Positions 6,150-14,990 are shown, counted from the first letter of the stretch. The stretch: DNA of 61,934 nucleotides from JAZNQL01 sp045590155 (GCA_045590155.1 JAZNQL010000036.1:1-61934), one strand, 5' to 3'. Numbers and translations: made by a program. The notes: generated by a model not told the origin, from the letters alone.

Positions 6150-9110
6150 ATGAAAAAAAGAGTTATTACATTAGTTATAACCTTTGTTTTTTTACTTTGC
6201 TGTCTTCCTGTATCCGCAGATAAAATTTTCGATTTTAATAAAGCTTCTTTTTGGCATGGAGGCGAATTTACAAAGGATGGTATAATTGTGTCAAATCCAG
6301 TAGATTCATCCCAGGAAGAAGGAGTGTATCATCTTCTTGATTTCACATCCAAAATCCCGCTTTATAAAAATACAATGTATACTCTTTCTTTTGAAATATG
6401 CGCAAATATGGACTCTTCATCCACAATCTCTGCAAGAGCCTCTTTTTCTTACGCGCATAACGATATTTTAATGACAGTAAGCGGCATTTCTACCGAAAAC
6501 CATCATATTTCCGTGCCTTTTGCAAGCGGAAGCGAAGGATATTTCGGTTTGTGTTTCTATCTTCTTGGAGAAAGTGAAGAAACTACTTTTAATGTAAAAA
6601 ATATAACATTAACAGAAGGTTCATATAAACCTATCAGTATGAACGTTTCGGGAAAATCAAATTTATATATACCCGAAACAGGATATATCTCTTATCCCTA
6701 TTATGCAATTACAACCGATTACCAAAATTTTGCATTATCTCTTCTTGATGGCAAAATTCAGGTTGAAGGGGAATTGCCTCAAGGAGTTTCTTTCAATTCA
6801 TCAACCTTTGCTGTAACAGTGACCCCAGACGCTTTTGAAGGAGATTCCTTTTATCTCAAAGCTTACCCTTCTGACGGTTCTAACTTAACAAGCAACATTT
6901 TTAAGGTTACTTTAACCAAAAATCTTATATCAAACGGCGATTTCGAAAATTCAACTGATGATATGTGGGATTTAAGTAATGTTTCTATTCAAAACGAAGA
7001 TTCAAATAACTTTGTGTTATTGAATACCATCCCTTTGGGAGCCGAGACTTATACTGCCTCCCTTACTTCAAACTATAACTATTATCTCACTTCTGGAAGC
7101 CTTTACACATTACGTGCAAAAGTAAAATCGTCAAAAGATTTCGTTTCATCCACTCCAGTTGTTTCTTCTTTTTTTGACGGTACAGCAGTTTCGTTTAATA
7201 TATCTGACATAGGAACAGAAAACTGGCAGGAAATAATATGCGGTTTTGTTCCTCAAAGTTCGGGCATTTACGACTTGGTTTTAAATTTTGAAAGTTCCGA
7301 CTCGCGCCCTGTTTTTGTAGATGATATATCTTTTTCAGCCGACACTCTTAAACCTTCAAAAATACTTTTTTCACTGCCAAAACATATTTCAGCACCTACA
7401 AGCGATTACCTATATATGCCCATTTTAATGCAAAGTGTTGATCAGTTAAGTAACCCTGTGTCTGACATTCCCGTTGCTTCGGTTTTTCCTGATAATACAG
7501 GTGTTTCTGTCTCTGATAACACTCTTATTGTATCTTCGTGGGCAAGCGAAGGCGTTTATTTAATAAAAGCAGAAACTCCTTCCGGAGCAAAAGGAACATA
7601 CAATCTTATAATTAACAAAAAAAGTATAGGCGGAGGAGATTTCGAACATTCAACCTTTGATAATTACTGGATAACCGCTCCCCCTTCTGTTTTTAGCATA
7701 AACTCATTTTATAACGGGACAAAGCCCAAAGAAGGTTCTTGTTTCGGCATTCTTTATATGAACGGAAATGTAAGTGCATTGCTTTCATCCTCTGTCGGCA
7801 GATACGACAAAGGGAAAAGCTATGTTTTTAATGCAGATGTGTTTAAAAATTATTCTGATATTGACACCATGGTTACAGTTTTAATTGCAGGAACACAAAG
7901 TTCTTCTTTTGAAGAAAGTATTGTTGTAGGTCAATTTTTATTATCAAGCGAGTACAGTACCGTTACAAGAGTTTTCACTCCTTCTGAATCGGTAACAGGA
8001 CGTCTTATGATAGCTTTTAATACCCCTGAAGAACATGATTCACAGGTAATTTTACTTGATAACATTAAAATTACACCAGCAGAGGTTAATGCACAAAGCG
8101 TTTTTATATATGGCTCGCCGTTTGTGGAAAGAATGGTAAGCGGAACATACTCTTTTTCTTCTAACTTTGGAGGAACCGATGCAAGCACCTTTCGTTGGCT
8201 TGTATCAACTGATAAAAACGGTGTATTTCTGCCAATTTCGGGAGAAACATCAGACGAACTGTCTGTAACAGAAAATCTTAACGGAAAATATATTAAATTC
8301 GAAGTAACTCCCGTTTCTTTGGAAGGTCCTGTTTCTGGTGCAAGTGCTACTTCGCCCGCAATAGAAATAGGCAAACAAATACCCGACTATTCAAGTTATG
8401 TCCCCGATACCATTACACCAACCCCCGAGGAAACTCCGCATCCCCCGTCTTTAGACGAAACAGATAAAATTCCTTCCGAAATTTATTTGAATCCAGTAGA
8501 TTTATTTTACTTTGAACAGTTTACCGATTCAATATATTATTTCGATATGGTAGGCCATTGGGCGGAAAATGATGTAAAACTCATGTCCAGTGCAGGCATA
8601 ACAAACGGACGCAACGACCAACTTTTCTTTCCTAACGATTATATAACAAGAGCTGAATTTTCAGCATTTTTAATACGCTCGTTTAATTTAGCTCCCCTTT
8701 ATTATACAGGCAATTTTTCCGATGTTAAACAATGGCAATGGTATTCGGGTGTAGTTGAAACTGTTTACAAGTATCAGCTTGCACAAGGTCTTGGGAATGG
8801 AATTTTCGGACCCGAGCTTCCTCTTACAAGAGAACAAATGGCAGTTATGATTATGCGTGCCTACAAAAAATCAGGTGCATCCATACCGGAAAATTCACAA
8901 GATGTAAATTTTAACGATAATACTAAAATAAGCGTTTGGGCAAAAGAAGCTATAAATAACGCCGTAGCTTTAGGCATTTTAATAGGTAACGAAGATAATA
9001 CTTTTGCTCCTGCCCGTTATGCTTCACGCGCTGAAACTTTAACAGCTATAAAACGTATGATTATAACAATTTATCAAAATACTTCCAAAAATTCACATAA
9101 CAACATATAA
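6150..9110 (+). CDS. Secreted modular protein with three C-terminal SLH domains
   Basis: A 986-aa exported protein that is probably held on the cell wall by its SLH domains, which in this family bind pyruvylated secondary wall polymers. The start at 6150 follows AAAGGAGG at 7-8 nt and gives a clean signal peptide (LVITFVFLLCCLPVSA). The bulk is beta-rich. It holds about three similar blocks with GDFE and related starts (near residues 274, 496 and preceding regions), resembling carbohydrate-binding jelly-roll modules. A Pro/Thr/Glu linker near 750-775 leads to SLH domains at about 798-845, 855-910 and 920-975, each with the TRAEF/TREQM/SRAET signature. No catalytic domain was recognised. Ligand and role are unknown; cell-surface adhesion or glycan binding is inferred. 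Confidence 0.85.
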   Translation: MKKRVITLVITFVFLLCCLPVSADKIFDFNKASFWHGGEFTKDGIIVSNPVDSSQEEGVYHLLDFTSKIPLYKNTMYTLSFEICANMDSSSTISARASFSYAHNDILMTVSGISTENHHISVPFASGSEGYFGLCFYLLGESEETTFNVKNITLTEGSYKPISMNVSGKSNLYIPETGYISYPYYAITTDYQNFALSLLDGKIQVEGELPQGVSFNSSTFAVTVTPDAFEGDSFYLKAYPSDGSNLTSNIFKVTLTKNLISNGDFENSTDDMWDLSNVSIQNEDSNNFVLLNTIPLGAETYTASLTSNYNYYLTSGSLYTLRAKVKSSKDFVSSTPVVSSFFDGTAVSFNISDIGTENWQEIICGFVPQSSGIYDLVLNFESSDSRPVFVDDISFSADTLKPSKILFSLPKHISAPTSDYLYMPILMQSVDQLSNPVSDIPVASVFPDNTGVSVSDNTLIVSSWASEGVYLIKAETPSGAKGTYNLIINKKSIGGGDFEHSTFDNYWITAPPSVFSINSFYNGTKPKEGSCFGILYMNGNVSALLSSSVGRYDKGKSYVFNADVFKNYSDIDTMVTVLIAGTQSSSFEESIVVGQFLLSSEYSTVTRVFTPSESVTGRLMIAFNTPEEHDSQVILLDNIKITPAEVNAQSVFIYGSPFVERMVSGTYSFSSNFGGTDASTFRWLVSTDKNGVFLPISGETSDELSVTENLNGKYIKFEVTPVSLEGPVSGASATSPAIEIGKQIPDYSSYVPDTITPTPEETPHPPSLDETDKIPSEIYLNPVDLFYFEQFTDSIYYFDMVGHWAENDVKLMSSAGITNGRNDQLFFPNDYITRAEFSAFLIRSFNLAPLYYTGNFSDVKQWQWYSGVVETVYKYQLAQGLGNGIFGPELPLTREQMAVMIMRAYKKSGASIPENSQDVNFNDNTKISVWAKEAINNAVALGILIGNEDNTFAPARYASRAETLTAIKRMIITIYQNTSKNSHNNI

Positions 9111-9127
9111 TATTAAGGGTGATTTTT

Positions 9128-9346
9128 TTGGATAACTTTAAAGAAAGTATGTATATAGGACCCATGATATATTTCGGCACATACCCTATTCCATTTACAG
9201 GAACGTTGCCAGACAGTTTAAAGGCGTTTCAGGGTATTTCTTATCCCAATATGATGCCAAATGTTTTAGAACCTGCACCACGCCTTTTGCCATCAATAGG
9301 TAATTTCCCCGAAGATTTTGAACAAGAACTTATACCTGATAACTAA
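9128..9346 (+). CDS. Small protein of unknown function downstream of the SLH gene
   Basis: A 72-aa protein with no family I recognise. The TTG at 9128 is preferred, with AAGGGTG 6 nt upstream; a GTG at 9119 is possible but lacks a spaced site. The protein has no membrane span or signal peptide. It is rich in Pro, aromatic residues and Met in its middle part (IYFGTYPIPFTG, SYPNMMPNVLEP) and has an acidic tail. It lies 17 nt after the SLH gene, and a terminator follows within 2 nt, so it is the second gene of a two-gene unit. The composition faintly recalls small spore-coat proteins, but this is not supported by a motif. Confidence 0.6.
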   Translation: MDNFKESMYIGPMIYFGTYPIPFTGTLPDSLKAFQGISYPNMMPNVLEPAPRLLPSIGNFPEDFEQELIPDN

Positions 9347-9347
9347 T

Positions 9348-9376
9348 AAAACCTCGCTTTAAATGGCGAGGTTTTA
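9348..9376 (+). terminator. Intrinsic terminator after the small protein gene
   Basis: ACCTCGC (9351-9357) and GCGAGGT (9366-9372) form a stem flanked by A and T runs. It sits directly after the stop codon of the upstream gene. Confidence 0.8.
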
Positions 9377-9388
9377 TGTTATAATAAG

Positions 9389-9418
9389 AATACGGCACAG
9401 TATATACTGTGCCGTATT
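9389..9418 (-). terminator. Palindromic terminator of groES-groEL
   Basis: A perfect 30-nt palindrome with half-site AATACGGCACAGTAT lies 20 nt after the groEL stop. Only a weak T-rich stretch follows on the minus strand. It is still the best candidate 3' end of the groESL message. Confidence 0.65.
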
Positions 9419-9437
9419 AACGTTTTCATTAAATTTA

Positions 9438-11063
9438 TTAGTACATGCCGCCCATGCCGCCCATCTGGGGAGCAGCAGGAGGTGTAGGTTCAGGCTTATC
9501 TGCAACGATTGTTTCGGTTGTAAGAACCATTGATGCTACGCTTGCAGCGTTCTGAATCGCAGAACGTGTAACCTTTGTAGGATCAACAATTCCTGCTTTT
9601 ACCATATCAACATATTCGTTACTAAGAGCATTATAGCCTATTCCTTTTTCGTTTGCTCTGATTTTGTCAATTATAACAGAACCTTCAATGCCTGCGTTGA
9701 ATGCGATCTGTCTTACAGGTTCTTCAAGAGCTTTTAAAACGATGGAAACGCCTGTCTTTTCGTCGCCTTCCAATGTTTCTTTTAAAGCTTCTACTGTATC
9801 AATAGCGTTGATGTATGCTGTTCCACCACCGGGGATAATACCTTCTTCAACAGCTGCTCTTGTTGCTGCTAAAGCATCTTCTACACGAAGTTTCTGTTCT
9901 TTCATTTCTGTTTCAGTTGCTGCACCAACTTTAATTACTGCAACACCGCCGGAAAGCTTTGCAAGTCTTTCCTGAAGTTTTTCGCGGTCAAAATCAGAAT
10001 TTGTTTCTTCTATCTGTGCTTTAATCTGTGCAACTCTGTCAGCAATAGCCTTTGAATCGCCGGCACCATCAACAATAATTGTGTTTTCTTTCTGAATCTT
10101 AACCTGTTTTGCAGTACCAAGCTGTGCTATTGTAGCATCCTTAAGGTCAAGACCAACTTCTTCCGAAATTACCTGACCGCCGGTTAAAATTGCTATATCT
10201 TCAAGCATAGCCTTTCTTCTGTCGCCAAATGCAGGAGCCTTAACTGCAACGCAGGTAAATGTTCCTCTTAATTTATTAACAATAAGTGTTGATAAAGCTT
10301 CTCCTTCAAGGTCTTCCGCAATTATTAAAAGTTTTTTGCCCTGCTGAACTATCTGTTCAAGCATGGGTAAAATGTCCTGAACGTTTGAAATCTTCTTATC
10401 TGTAATAAGAATAAGAGGATCATCCAAAACTGCTTCCATTTTTTCTGTATCGGTTACCATATAAGGTGTAATGTAACCACGGTCAAACTGCATACCTTCA
10501 ACAACTTCGCTGTATGTTTCTGCTGTTTTTGATTCTTCAACAGTTATAACACCATCTCCGCTTACCTTTTCCATAGCATCAGCAATAAGCTGACCTACTG
10601 CTTCGTCTGCTGCAGAAATTGCTGCAACACGTGCAATATCTTCTTTTCCGTTTACAGGCTTGCTTGTTGATTCAATGTAAGCAACAACCGCATCTACTGC
10701 CTTTTTAATACCCTTTTTAACTATCATGGGGTTAGCGCCGGCAGCTATGTTTTTCAGTCCTTCTCTTACAAAAGCCTGTGCTAAAAGAGTTGCTGTTGTT
10801 GTTCCGTCGCCGGCAACATCGTTTGTTTTCGTTGCAACTTCTTTTACAAGCTGTGCACCCATATTTTCAAAGGGATCTTCTAGTTCTATTTCTTTTGCTA
10901 TTGTAACACCGTCATTTGTAATTAAGGGTGCGCCGAACTTTTTATCTAAAACTACATTTCTGCCTTTGGGGCCAAGTGTAATTTTTACTGTATCTGCCAG
11001 TTTGTCAACGCCAGCCTGAAGAGCTTTTCTGGCTTCTTCGCCGAATAAAATATCCTTTGCCAT
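9438..11063 (-). CDS. groEL: Chaperonin GroEL (60 kDa)
   Basis: The large ring of the GroEL/GroES chaperonin, which encloses and refolds cytosolic proteins using ATP. The 541-aa length is standard. Visible landmarks are LGPKGRNVVLDKKFGAP near the N-terminus, the ATP-site DGTTTATLLAQ around residues 86-96, and the GGM-rich tail MGGMGGMY. It is 20 nt downstream of groES in the same message, controlled by the CIRCE operator at 11391-11417. No residues expected for ATPase function look altered. Confidence 0.98.
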   Translation of the reverse strand: MAKDILFGEEARKALQAGVDKLADTVKITLGPKGRNVVLDKKFGAPLITNDGVTIAKEIELEDPFENMGAQLVKEVATKTNDVAGDGTTTATLLAQAFVREGLKNIAAGANPMIVKKGIKKAVDAVVAYIESTSKPVNGKEDIARVAAISAADEAVGQLIADAMEKVSGDGVITVEESKTAETYSEVVEGMQFDRGYITPYMVTDTEKMEAVLDDPLILITDKKISNVQDILPMLEQIVQQGKKLLIIAEDLEGEALSTLIVNKLRGTFTCVAVKAPAFGDRRKAMLEDIAILTGGQVISEEVGLDLKDATIAQLGTAKQVKIQKENTIIVDGAGDSKAIADRVAQIKAQIEETNSDFDREKLQERLAKLSGGVAVIKVGAATETEMKEQKLRVEDALAATRAAVEEGIIPGGGTAYINAIDTVEALKETLEGDEKTGVSIVLKALEEPVRQIAFNAGIEGSVIIDKIRANEKGIGYNALSNEYVDMVKAGIVDPTKVTRSAIQNAASVASMVLTTETIVADKPEPTPPAAPQMGGMGGMY

Positions 11064-11083
11064 TATAAATTACCTCCTAATAA

Positions 11084-11368
11084 TTAGTCAACCTTTGCCA
11101 GAATATCGCTTTGCTTTAAAATAATATATTCAACATTATCAAGTTTTACTTCTGTGCCTGCATATTTGCTGATTATTACTTTATCGCCTACTTTAACTTC
11201 CATTGTAATTTCTTTACCGTCGCAAACTCCGCCAGGGCCTACTGCAACTACTTCAGCCATCTGGGGCTTTTCTTTTGCTGCACCGGGAAGAACTATTCCG
11301 CTCTTTGTTGTTTCTTCGCTTTCGAGCATTTTTATAACTACTCTGTCAGCTAATGGTTTTATTGTCAT
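11084..11368 (-). CDS. groES: Co-chaperonin GroES (10 kDa)
   Basis: The heptameric lid of the GroEL chamber. The 94-aa protein contains the mobile loop near residues 17-33 (EETTKSGIVLPGAA) that binds GroEL, and the C-terminal ILKQSDILA strand. It is first in the groES-groEL unit. The start at 11368 follows an AGGAGG site. The promoter at 11427-11455 and CIRCE operator just upstream indicate HrcA repression released by heat or misfolded protein load. Confidence 0.98.
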   Translation of the reverse strand: MTIKPLADRVVIKMLESEETTKSGIVLPGAAKEKPQMAEVVAVGPGGVCDGKEITMEVKVGDKVIISKYAGTEVKLDNVEYIILKQSDILAKVD

Positions 11369-11390
11369 AACTAATACCTCCTATGGATTT

Positions 11391-11417
11391 TTAGCACTCT
11401 CGTCTTACGAGTGCTAA
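11391..11417. promoter_or_regulatory. CIRCE operator (HrcA binding site)
   Basis: TTAGCACTC-N9-GAGTGCTAA is an exact match to the CIRCE consensus. It lies between the promoter and the groES start in the 5' leader. In Firmicutes HrcA binds here and represses groES-groEL; hrcA itself is not in this window. Confidence 0.97.
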
Positions 11418-11426
11418 CCCTTGTTT

Positions 11427-11455
11427 ATATTACTCATTATGAGTTTTTTTAGCAA
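11427..11455 (-). promoter_or_regulatory. Sigma-A promoter of groES-groEL
   Basis: On the minus strand TTGCTA (11450-11455), 17-nt spacer, TAATAT (11427-11432). Transcription would begin just before or inside the CIRCE element, as usual for HrcA-controlled operons. Confidence 0.8.
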
Positions 11456-11461
11456 CTCCTG

Positions 11462-11486
11462 AAAAACGATAAATAAAGCCGTTTTT
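11462..11486 (-). terminator. Weak AT-rich hairpin after the RseC-like gene
   Basis: AAAAACG and CGTTTTT arms form a short stem with an 11-nt loop and a T-run on either strand. It has only two GC pairs, so efficient termination is doubtful. It is the only candidate between the RseC-like gene and the groES promoter. Confidence 0.3.
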
Positions 11487-11533
11487 TGTATTTTTAAACA
11501 GTTTTTCTTTATTTTTCTTTGAATTACTTAATT

Positions 11534-11938
11534 TTACTTTGTATTCCTCTCTGTTATCTGATATTCAAACTTTTCTTTTTTAAAAACCCTACCGCCTAAA
11601 AATAAAACAAGTACTATCGATAATATTGCAGTTATTATGCTTGATAAATCGGCTGCAACCTCTCCAAATATAGAGTTTACAATAAAGTATACCAAAACAA
11701 CCAGAATAATAGGTAAAATGTATATCGTAAAAGACATAGCAAGAAAAGGTGTTGGTTTTATAGCTATTTTTACCTTCTCTCCAACTTCTGCCCCAGCTAC
11801 ATTTTCAACCCACTGTGTAACCTCTTTATTTCCGCACAGATTACATTCGCTGCAAGCTTTGTCACAATCAGGATTTTTAATTATATTTACCAGAGCCTTT
11901 TTATTTTTGGTTTTAAGTACTATTCCGTATTGCTCCAT
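11534..11938 (-). CDS. SoxR-reducing / RseC-MucC family membrane protein
   Basis: A 134-aa protein of the RseC/MucC family. Its N-terminal cytoplasmic part of about 75 residues carries the family Cys cluster CDKACSECNLC near residues 25-35, likely redox or Fe-S related. Two membrane spans follow, at about 72-92 and 98-118. In proteobacteria relatives act with Rnf-type electron carriers in SoxR reduction or in sigma-E control; the clostridial function is not established. The start overlaps the alcohol dehydrogenase stop as TAATG, showing coupled translation, so a link to redox metabolism with that enzyme is plausible but inferred. Confidence 0.8.
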   Translation of the reverse strand: MEQYGIVLKTKNKKALVNIIKNPDCDKACSECNLCGNKEVTQWVENVAGAEVGEKVKIAIKPTPFLAMSFTIYILPIILVVLVYFIVNSIFGEVAADLSSIITAILSIVLVLFLGGRVFKKEKFEYQITERNTK

Positions 11939-13017
11939 TATATTGCTCCGTACATTTCTCTTACGTCTGCTTCTGTAACATCAAAAATAGCAGAATTTAT
12001 TTTAGGATTACTTACACAAATATCTGTAAACTTATTTATTTCTTCTTGCGAAAGATTAAGTTTTTGAGGAAGATGGCTTTTTAAAACATCTATTAAAAGG
12101 TTCATTCTGTTACTGTCGCCAAATAATGGTGCAACCTCTTTGCATCTTTCAAAATTATATTTTTGTGCTAACTCCAAAAACGGAACAAGCAGGTATCCGT
12201 TCGCAAGACCGTGATGAATATTCTTATAACAAGTCAGATTATATCCCAGAAGATGCACAATGGTTGTTCCGCTATGTGCAATTGCAGCTCCTGCGAGCAT
12301 AGAACCCAAAAGCATATGCACACGCACTTCTTTCCCGGGATCTTTTTTCTTTGTATGAGTAAGTCCTAAATATATATGCTTCATAGCTGCCATTGCATAC
12401 ATTTCAGATATATCATCTGTATTTTTACAGAGCAAACTTTCAAGGGCATGGCTTAATGCATCAAGACCTGTATTAAAAGCCGTTTCAGGCGAAAGGGACC
12501 TTGTATACTTTTCATCCAAAAACGCCGCACAAGGAAAAATATCGTCTCTTTTCAATGTTTGTTTTCCGTAATTTACAGTGAGCACTGAATAAGGAGTTAC
12601 TTCACTTCCAGTCCCTGCCGTTGTAGGGATTGCAATTATTGGCAAAGCTTTGTTTGGTGCATTATCATAAACCTCCATAACATCAATGCTATTGGTAGCA
12701 TAAACCGCTATTGCCTTAGCTGCATCCAAAGGAGATCCTCCACCAATACCTATTATAAAGTCTACCCCTTCGCTTTTTGCCATTTTTCCTCCCTCATAGC
12801 AATTTTCGGGAGTGGGATTATTTTCTACTTTGTCAAAAATAGCGTATTTTATACCTGCCTTTGTAAGCACTTTTGCTACATCATCAAGCGCTCCGCTTTT
12901 TTTGCCCGAGCTTTTTCCCGTTACTATAAGTGCTTTTTTTCCTAAATTAAAGATATCTGCATTTTCAAATACTGAATTTTCTCCTATATACACTTTTGTA
13001 GGTATGCATAGTTTCAT
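11938..13017 (-). CDS. Iron-containing alcohol dehydrogenase family protein
   Basis: A 359-aa NAD(P)-dependent dehydrogenase of the Fe-ADH family, normally interconverting alcohols and aldehydes or ketones. The nucleotide-binding motif GIGGGSPLDAAKA is at about residue 90. Metal ligands are visible as the Asp and His of the TGLDALSHALES segment and two His in the HLLGY...IHHGLANG stretch. ATG 13017 is the start because AAAGGAG lies 6-8 nt upstream; the longer open frame runs into pncB. It sits between pncB and the RseC-like gene in one minus-strand unit. Exact substrate cannot be told from sequence. Confidence 0.9.
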   Translation of the reverse strand: MKLCIPTKVYIGENSVFENADIFNLGKKALIVTGKSSGKKSGALDDVAKVLTKAGIKYAIFDKVENNPTPENCYEGGKMAKSEGVDFIIGIGGGSPLDAAKAIAVYATNSIDVMEVYDNAPNKALPIIAIPTTAGTGSEVTPYSVLTVNYGKQTLKRDDIFPCAAFLDEKYTRSLSPETAFNTGLDALSHALESLLCKNTDDISEMYAMAAMKHIYLGLTHTKKKDPGKEVRVHMLLGSMLAGAAIAHSGTTIVHLLGYNLTCYKNIHHGLANGYLLVPFLELAQKYNFERCKEVAPLFGDSNRMNLLIDVLKSHLPQKLNLSQEEINKFTDICVSNPKINSAIFDVTEADVREMYGAI

Positions 13018-13030
13018 TTTTTCATCTCCT

Positions 13031-14482
13031 TTAATCAGAATGCTTTTCCAGTAATTCTTTTCTTGTATTCCACAAATTCCTTGACATATCAACATAATAT
13101 TTATGAGGATTTTCAAAGCGTTTTACTTCGTCCCACAGATTATCAACCTGCTCTGCACAATATTTTCTAACCTCTTTCAAATCGGGAATTTCATAAATTT
13201 GTTTTCCTTTTTCGAATATTTTGTGCAATAAAGGCTTTGCCTCATAGTCAGATATTTTTTTACGTTTCCATGTGTGATCAGGGTCAAAAAGCTCGTAAGT
13301 TTTTCCAAAATCAATTTCCTCGTCATGCAACGCCATAAGGTCAGCAATTGCCTTTCCGTTTGTTTTATCAAAAAGTCTGTAAAGTTGTTTAAACCCTGGT
13401 GTAGTGATTTTTTCTACATTTTCGCTCATTTTTATTTTGGGAACCATTTCCCCATTTTTATTCCACACTGCCGCAAGCTTATAAACACCGCCAAAAACAG
13501 GTTCTGAACGTGAGGTTATAAGTCTTTCTCCAACACCGAAGGAATCTATCTGTGCCCCTTGCATAAGTGTATCTCTTATAATATATTCATCAAGAGAATT
13601 TGAAACAACTATTTTACAGTCAGGCATACCATTTCTGTCAAGCTCTGCACGTATCTTTTTTGTAAGATAAGTAATATCTCCGCTATCTATTCTTACACCG
13701 CTAAGGCGATAGCCTTTTTTAGATAAAACCTCTTTATGCACTCTTATTGCATTCGGAAGTCCGGATTTTAAAACATTGTAAGTATCTATTAGCAATGTAC
13801 AGTTTTCGGGATAAATGTCAGCGTATGCCGCAAAAGCGTCAAACTCCGAATCAAAAAGCTGTACCCAACTGTGAGCCATAGTTCCAAGTGCAGGAATATT
13901 GTCTCTTATATCCGAAATAGTACAAGCCGTTCCCACACATCCGCCAATATATGCTGCTCTGGCACCCGAAATAGCACCATCAATTCCTTGTGCACGTCTT
14001 GAGCCGAATTCCATTACAGGTCTTCCCTGTGCCGCTCTTACAATTCTGTTTGCTTTTGTTGCAATTAAGGATTGATGATTTATCAAAAGAAGTGCCATAG
14101 TTTCGATAAGTTGTGCCTGAATGGCAGGACCTTTTACTACAATCAGGGGTTCTCCCGGGAAAATAGGAGTTCCTTCTTTTACCGAATATAAATCGCACTC
14201 AAATTTGAAATTTCTTAAATATTCTAAAAACTTTTCAGAAAAAATCTTCTTATCTCTTAAGTACTGAATATCAGTTTCCGAAAAAGAAAGTGAATTCAGA
14301 TACTGAATAAAATGTTCGAGTCCTGCAAAAACAGCATATCCGCCACCATCGGGAACTCTTCTGAAAAACAAGTCAAAACAAGTTTGCATATCGCCTACCC
14401 CATTTTCGAGATATCCGTTTGACATTGTAAATTCGTAAAAGTCAGCCAGCATTGTAAGGTTATCTTTTGTTGTTAAATTCAT
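13031..14482 (-). CDS. pncB: Nicotinate phosphoribosyltransferase
   Basis: First enzyme of the Preiss-Handler NAD salvage route: nicotinate plus PRPP and ATP gives nicotinate mononucleotide. The 483-aa protein fits the longer bacterial form. Family segments visible are FYEFTMSNGYL near the N-terminus, EFGSRRAQG around residue 157, GTMAHSWVQLF around 204, and RIDSGDITYLTKKIR around 269. ATG 14482 has GGGAG 8 nt upstream. It precedes the Fe-ADH gene by 13 nt, pairing NAD supply with an NAD-using dehydrogenase in one transcript. Confidence 0.95.
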   Translation of the reverse strand: MNLTTKDNLTMLADFYEFTMSNGYLENGVGDMQTCFDLFFRRVPDGGGYAVFAGLEHFIQYLNSLSFSETDIQYLRDKKIFSEKFLEYLRNFKFECDLYSVKEGTPIFPGEPLIVVKGPAIQAQLIETMALLLINHQSLIATKANRIVRAAQGRPVMEFGSRRAQGIDGAISGARAAYIGGCVGTACTISDIRDNIPALGTMAHSWVQLFDSEFDAFAAYADIYPENCTLLIDTYNVLKSGLPNAIRVHKEVLSKKGYRLSGVRIDSGDITYLTKKIRAELDRNGMPDCKIVVSNSLDEYIIRDTLMQGAQIDSFGVGERLITSRSEPVFGGVYKLAAVWNKNGEMVPKIKMSENVEKITTPGFKQLYRLFDKTNGKAIADLMALHDEEIDFGKTYELFDPDHTWKRKKISDYEAKPLLHKIFEKGKQIYEIPDLKEVRKYCAEQVDNLWDEVKRFENPHKYYVDMSRNLWNTRKELLEKHSD

Positions 14483-14499
14483 CTTGCATTCTCCCTTGT

Positions 14500-14525
14500 A
14501 AAGATAAAGGTGGCAAAAGCCACCT
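14500..14525 (-). terminator. Hairpin after the 91-aa gene
   Basis: AGGTGGC (14508-14514) and GCCACCT (14519-14525) form a 7-bp stem followed on the minus strand by TTTATCTTT. It lies between the 91-aa gene and pncB. It may separate their transcripts fully or partly, since no good separate pncB promoter was found. Confidence 0.65.
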
Positions 14526-14548
14526 GTGTTTTTTAATATTTTTCTTTA

Positions 14549-14824
14549 TCATCCGTTTTCAAGTGCATCACGAAGCCAGTATTCAGCAATATCCATTGCT
14601 GCAAACATACCTTCTCTGTTTGCCTGCTTTATAACTTTTTGCTTTGCACCATTCATGTGAAGCTGTATAGTTATATCTGTTGACAGCTCAAGTTCTCCCT
14701 GCTTTTCAGAATTGTTTATAATCAATAAAATAATGTACTTATCTTCAGGATTGCCGTAGTAAATCATATTACCACGTCTTACCAAAGGGGTTCCTTTATA
14801 TGTTAAAATTTTTTGTTCTGACAT
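14549..14824 (-). CDS. Conserved small protein of unknown function (91 aa)
   Basis: A 91-aa soluble, apparently cytosolic protein. It begins with a basic-hydrophobic segment containing TYKGTPLVRRGNMIYYG, then DKYIILLII, and ends with an amphipathic helix (AAMDIAEYWLRDALENG). I recall similar-looking small proteins in other Clostridia, but no function is known to me. It has a consensus sigma-A promoter (14849-14877), an AGGAGG site and a terminator-like hairpin, so it is expressed as its own gene. No signal peptide, membrane span or metal motif is visible. Confidence 0.75.
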   Translation of the reverse strand: MSEQKILTYKGTPLVRRGNMIYYGNPEDKYIILLIINNSEKQGELELSTDITIQLHMNGAKQKVIKQANREGMFAAMDIAEYWLRDALENG

Positions 14825-14848
14825 TTTATATCCCTCCTATTTTTAATA

Positions 14849-14877
14849 ATTATAGCATATTTTGGAAAGTCTGTAAA
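14849..14877 (-). promoter_or_regulatory. Sigma-A promoter of the 91-aa gene
   Basis: On the minus strand TTTACA (14872-14877), 17-nt spacer, TATAAT (14849-14854), then an AGGAGG site before the ATG at 14824. Between this promoter and the dacF terminator, bases 14880-14950 hold only an AT-rich imperfect hairpin with GGGAAA/TTTCCC ends. Confidence 0.8.
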
Positions 14878-14952
14878 GATAATTTTTTAAAAACGACGCG
14901 ACTTCTTAGGGGAAAGTTAATTTTGAATTGATATTTCCCTCTGATAGTGTGC

Positions 14953-14990
14953 AAAAAACGCAGACATACGCCAGTATGTCTGCGTTTTTT
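14953..14990 (-). terminator. Strong bidirectional terminator after dacF
   Basis: Two 17-nt complementary arms (14953-14969, 14974-14990), with core CGCAGACATAC, enclose a 4-nt loop and are flanked by A6 and T6. The terminator abuts the dacF stop codon. Confidence 0.92.

Noticed and set aside
7931..8374. 147-aa minus-strand frame inside the SLH gene
   Set aside because: It is antisense to an intact secreted protein, has no ribosome site and shows no recognisable motif.
11534..11938. Anti-sigma-factor or heat-shock link of the RseC-like gene with groESL
   Set aside because: It is separated from groES by the CIRCE promoter region and is translationally coupled to the alcohol dehydrogenase instead.
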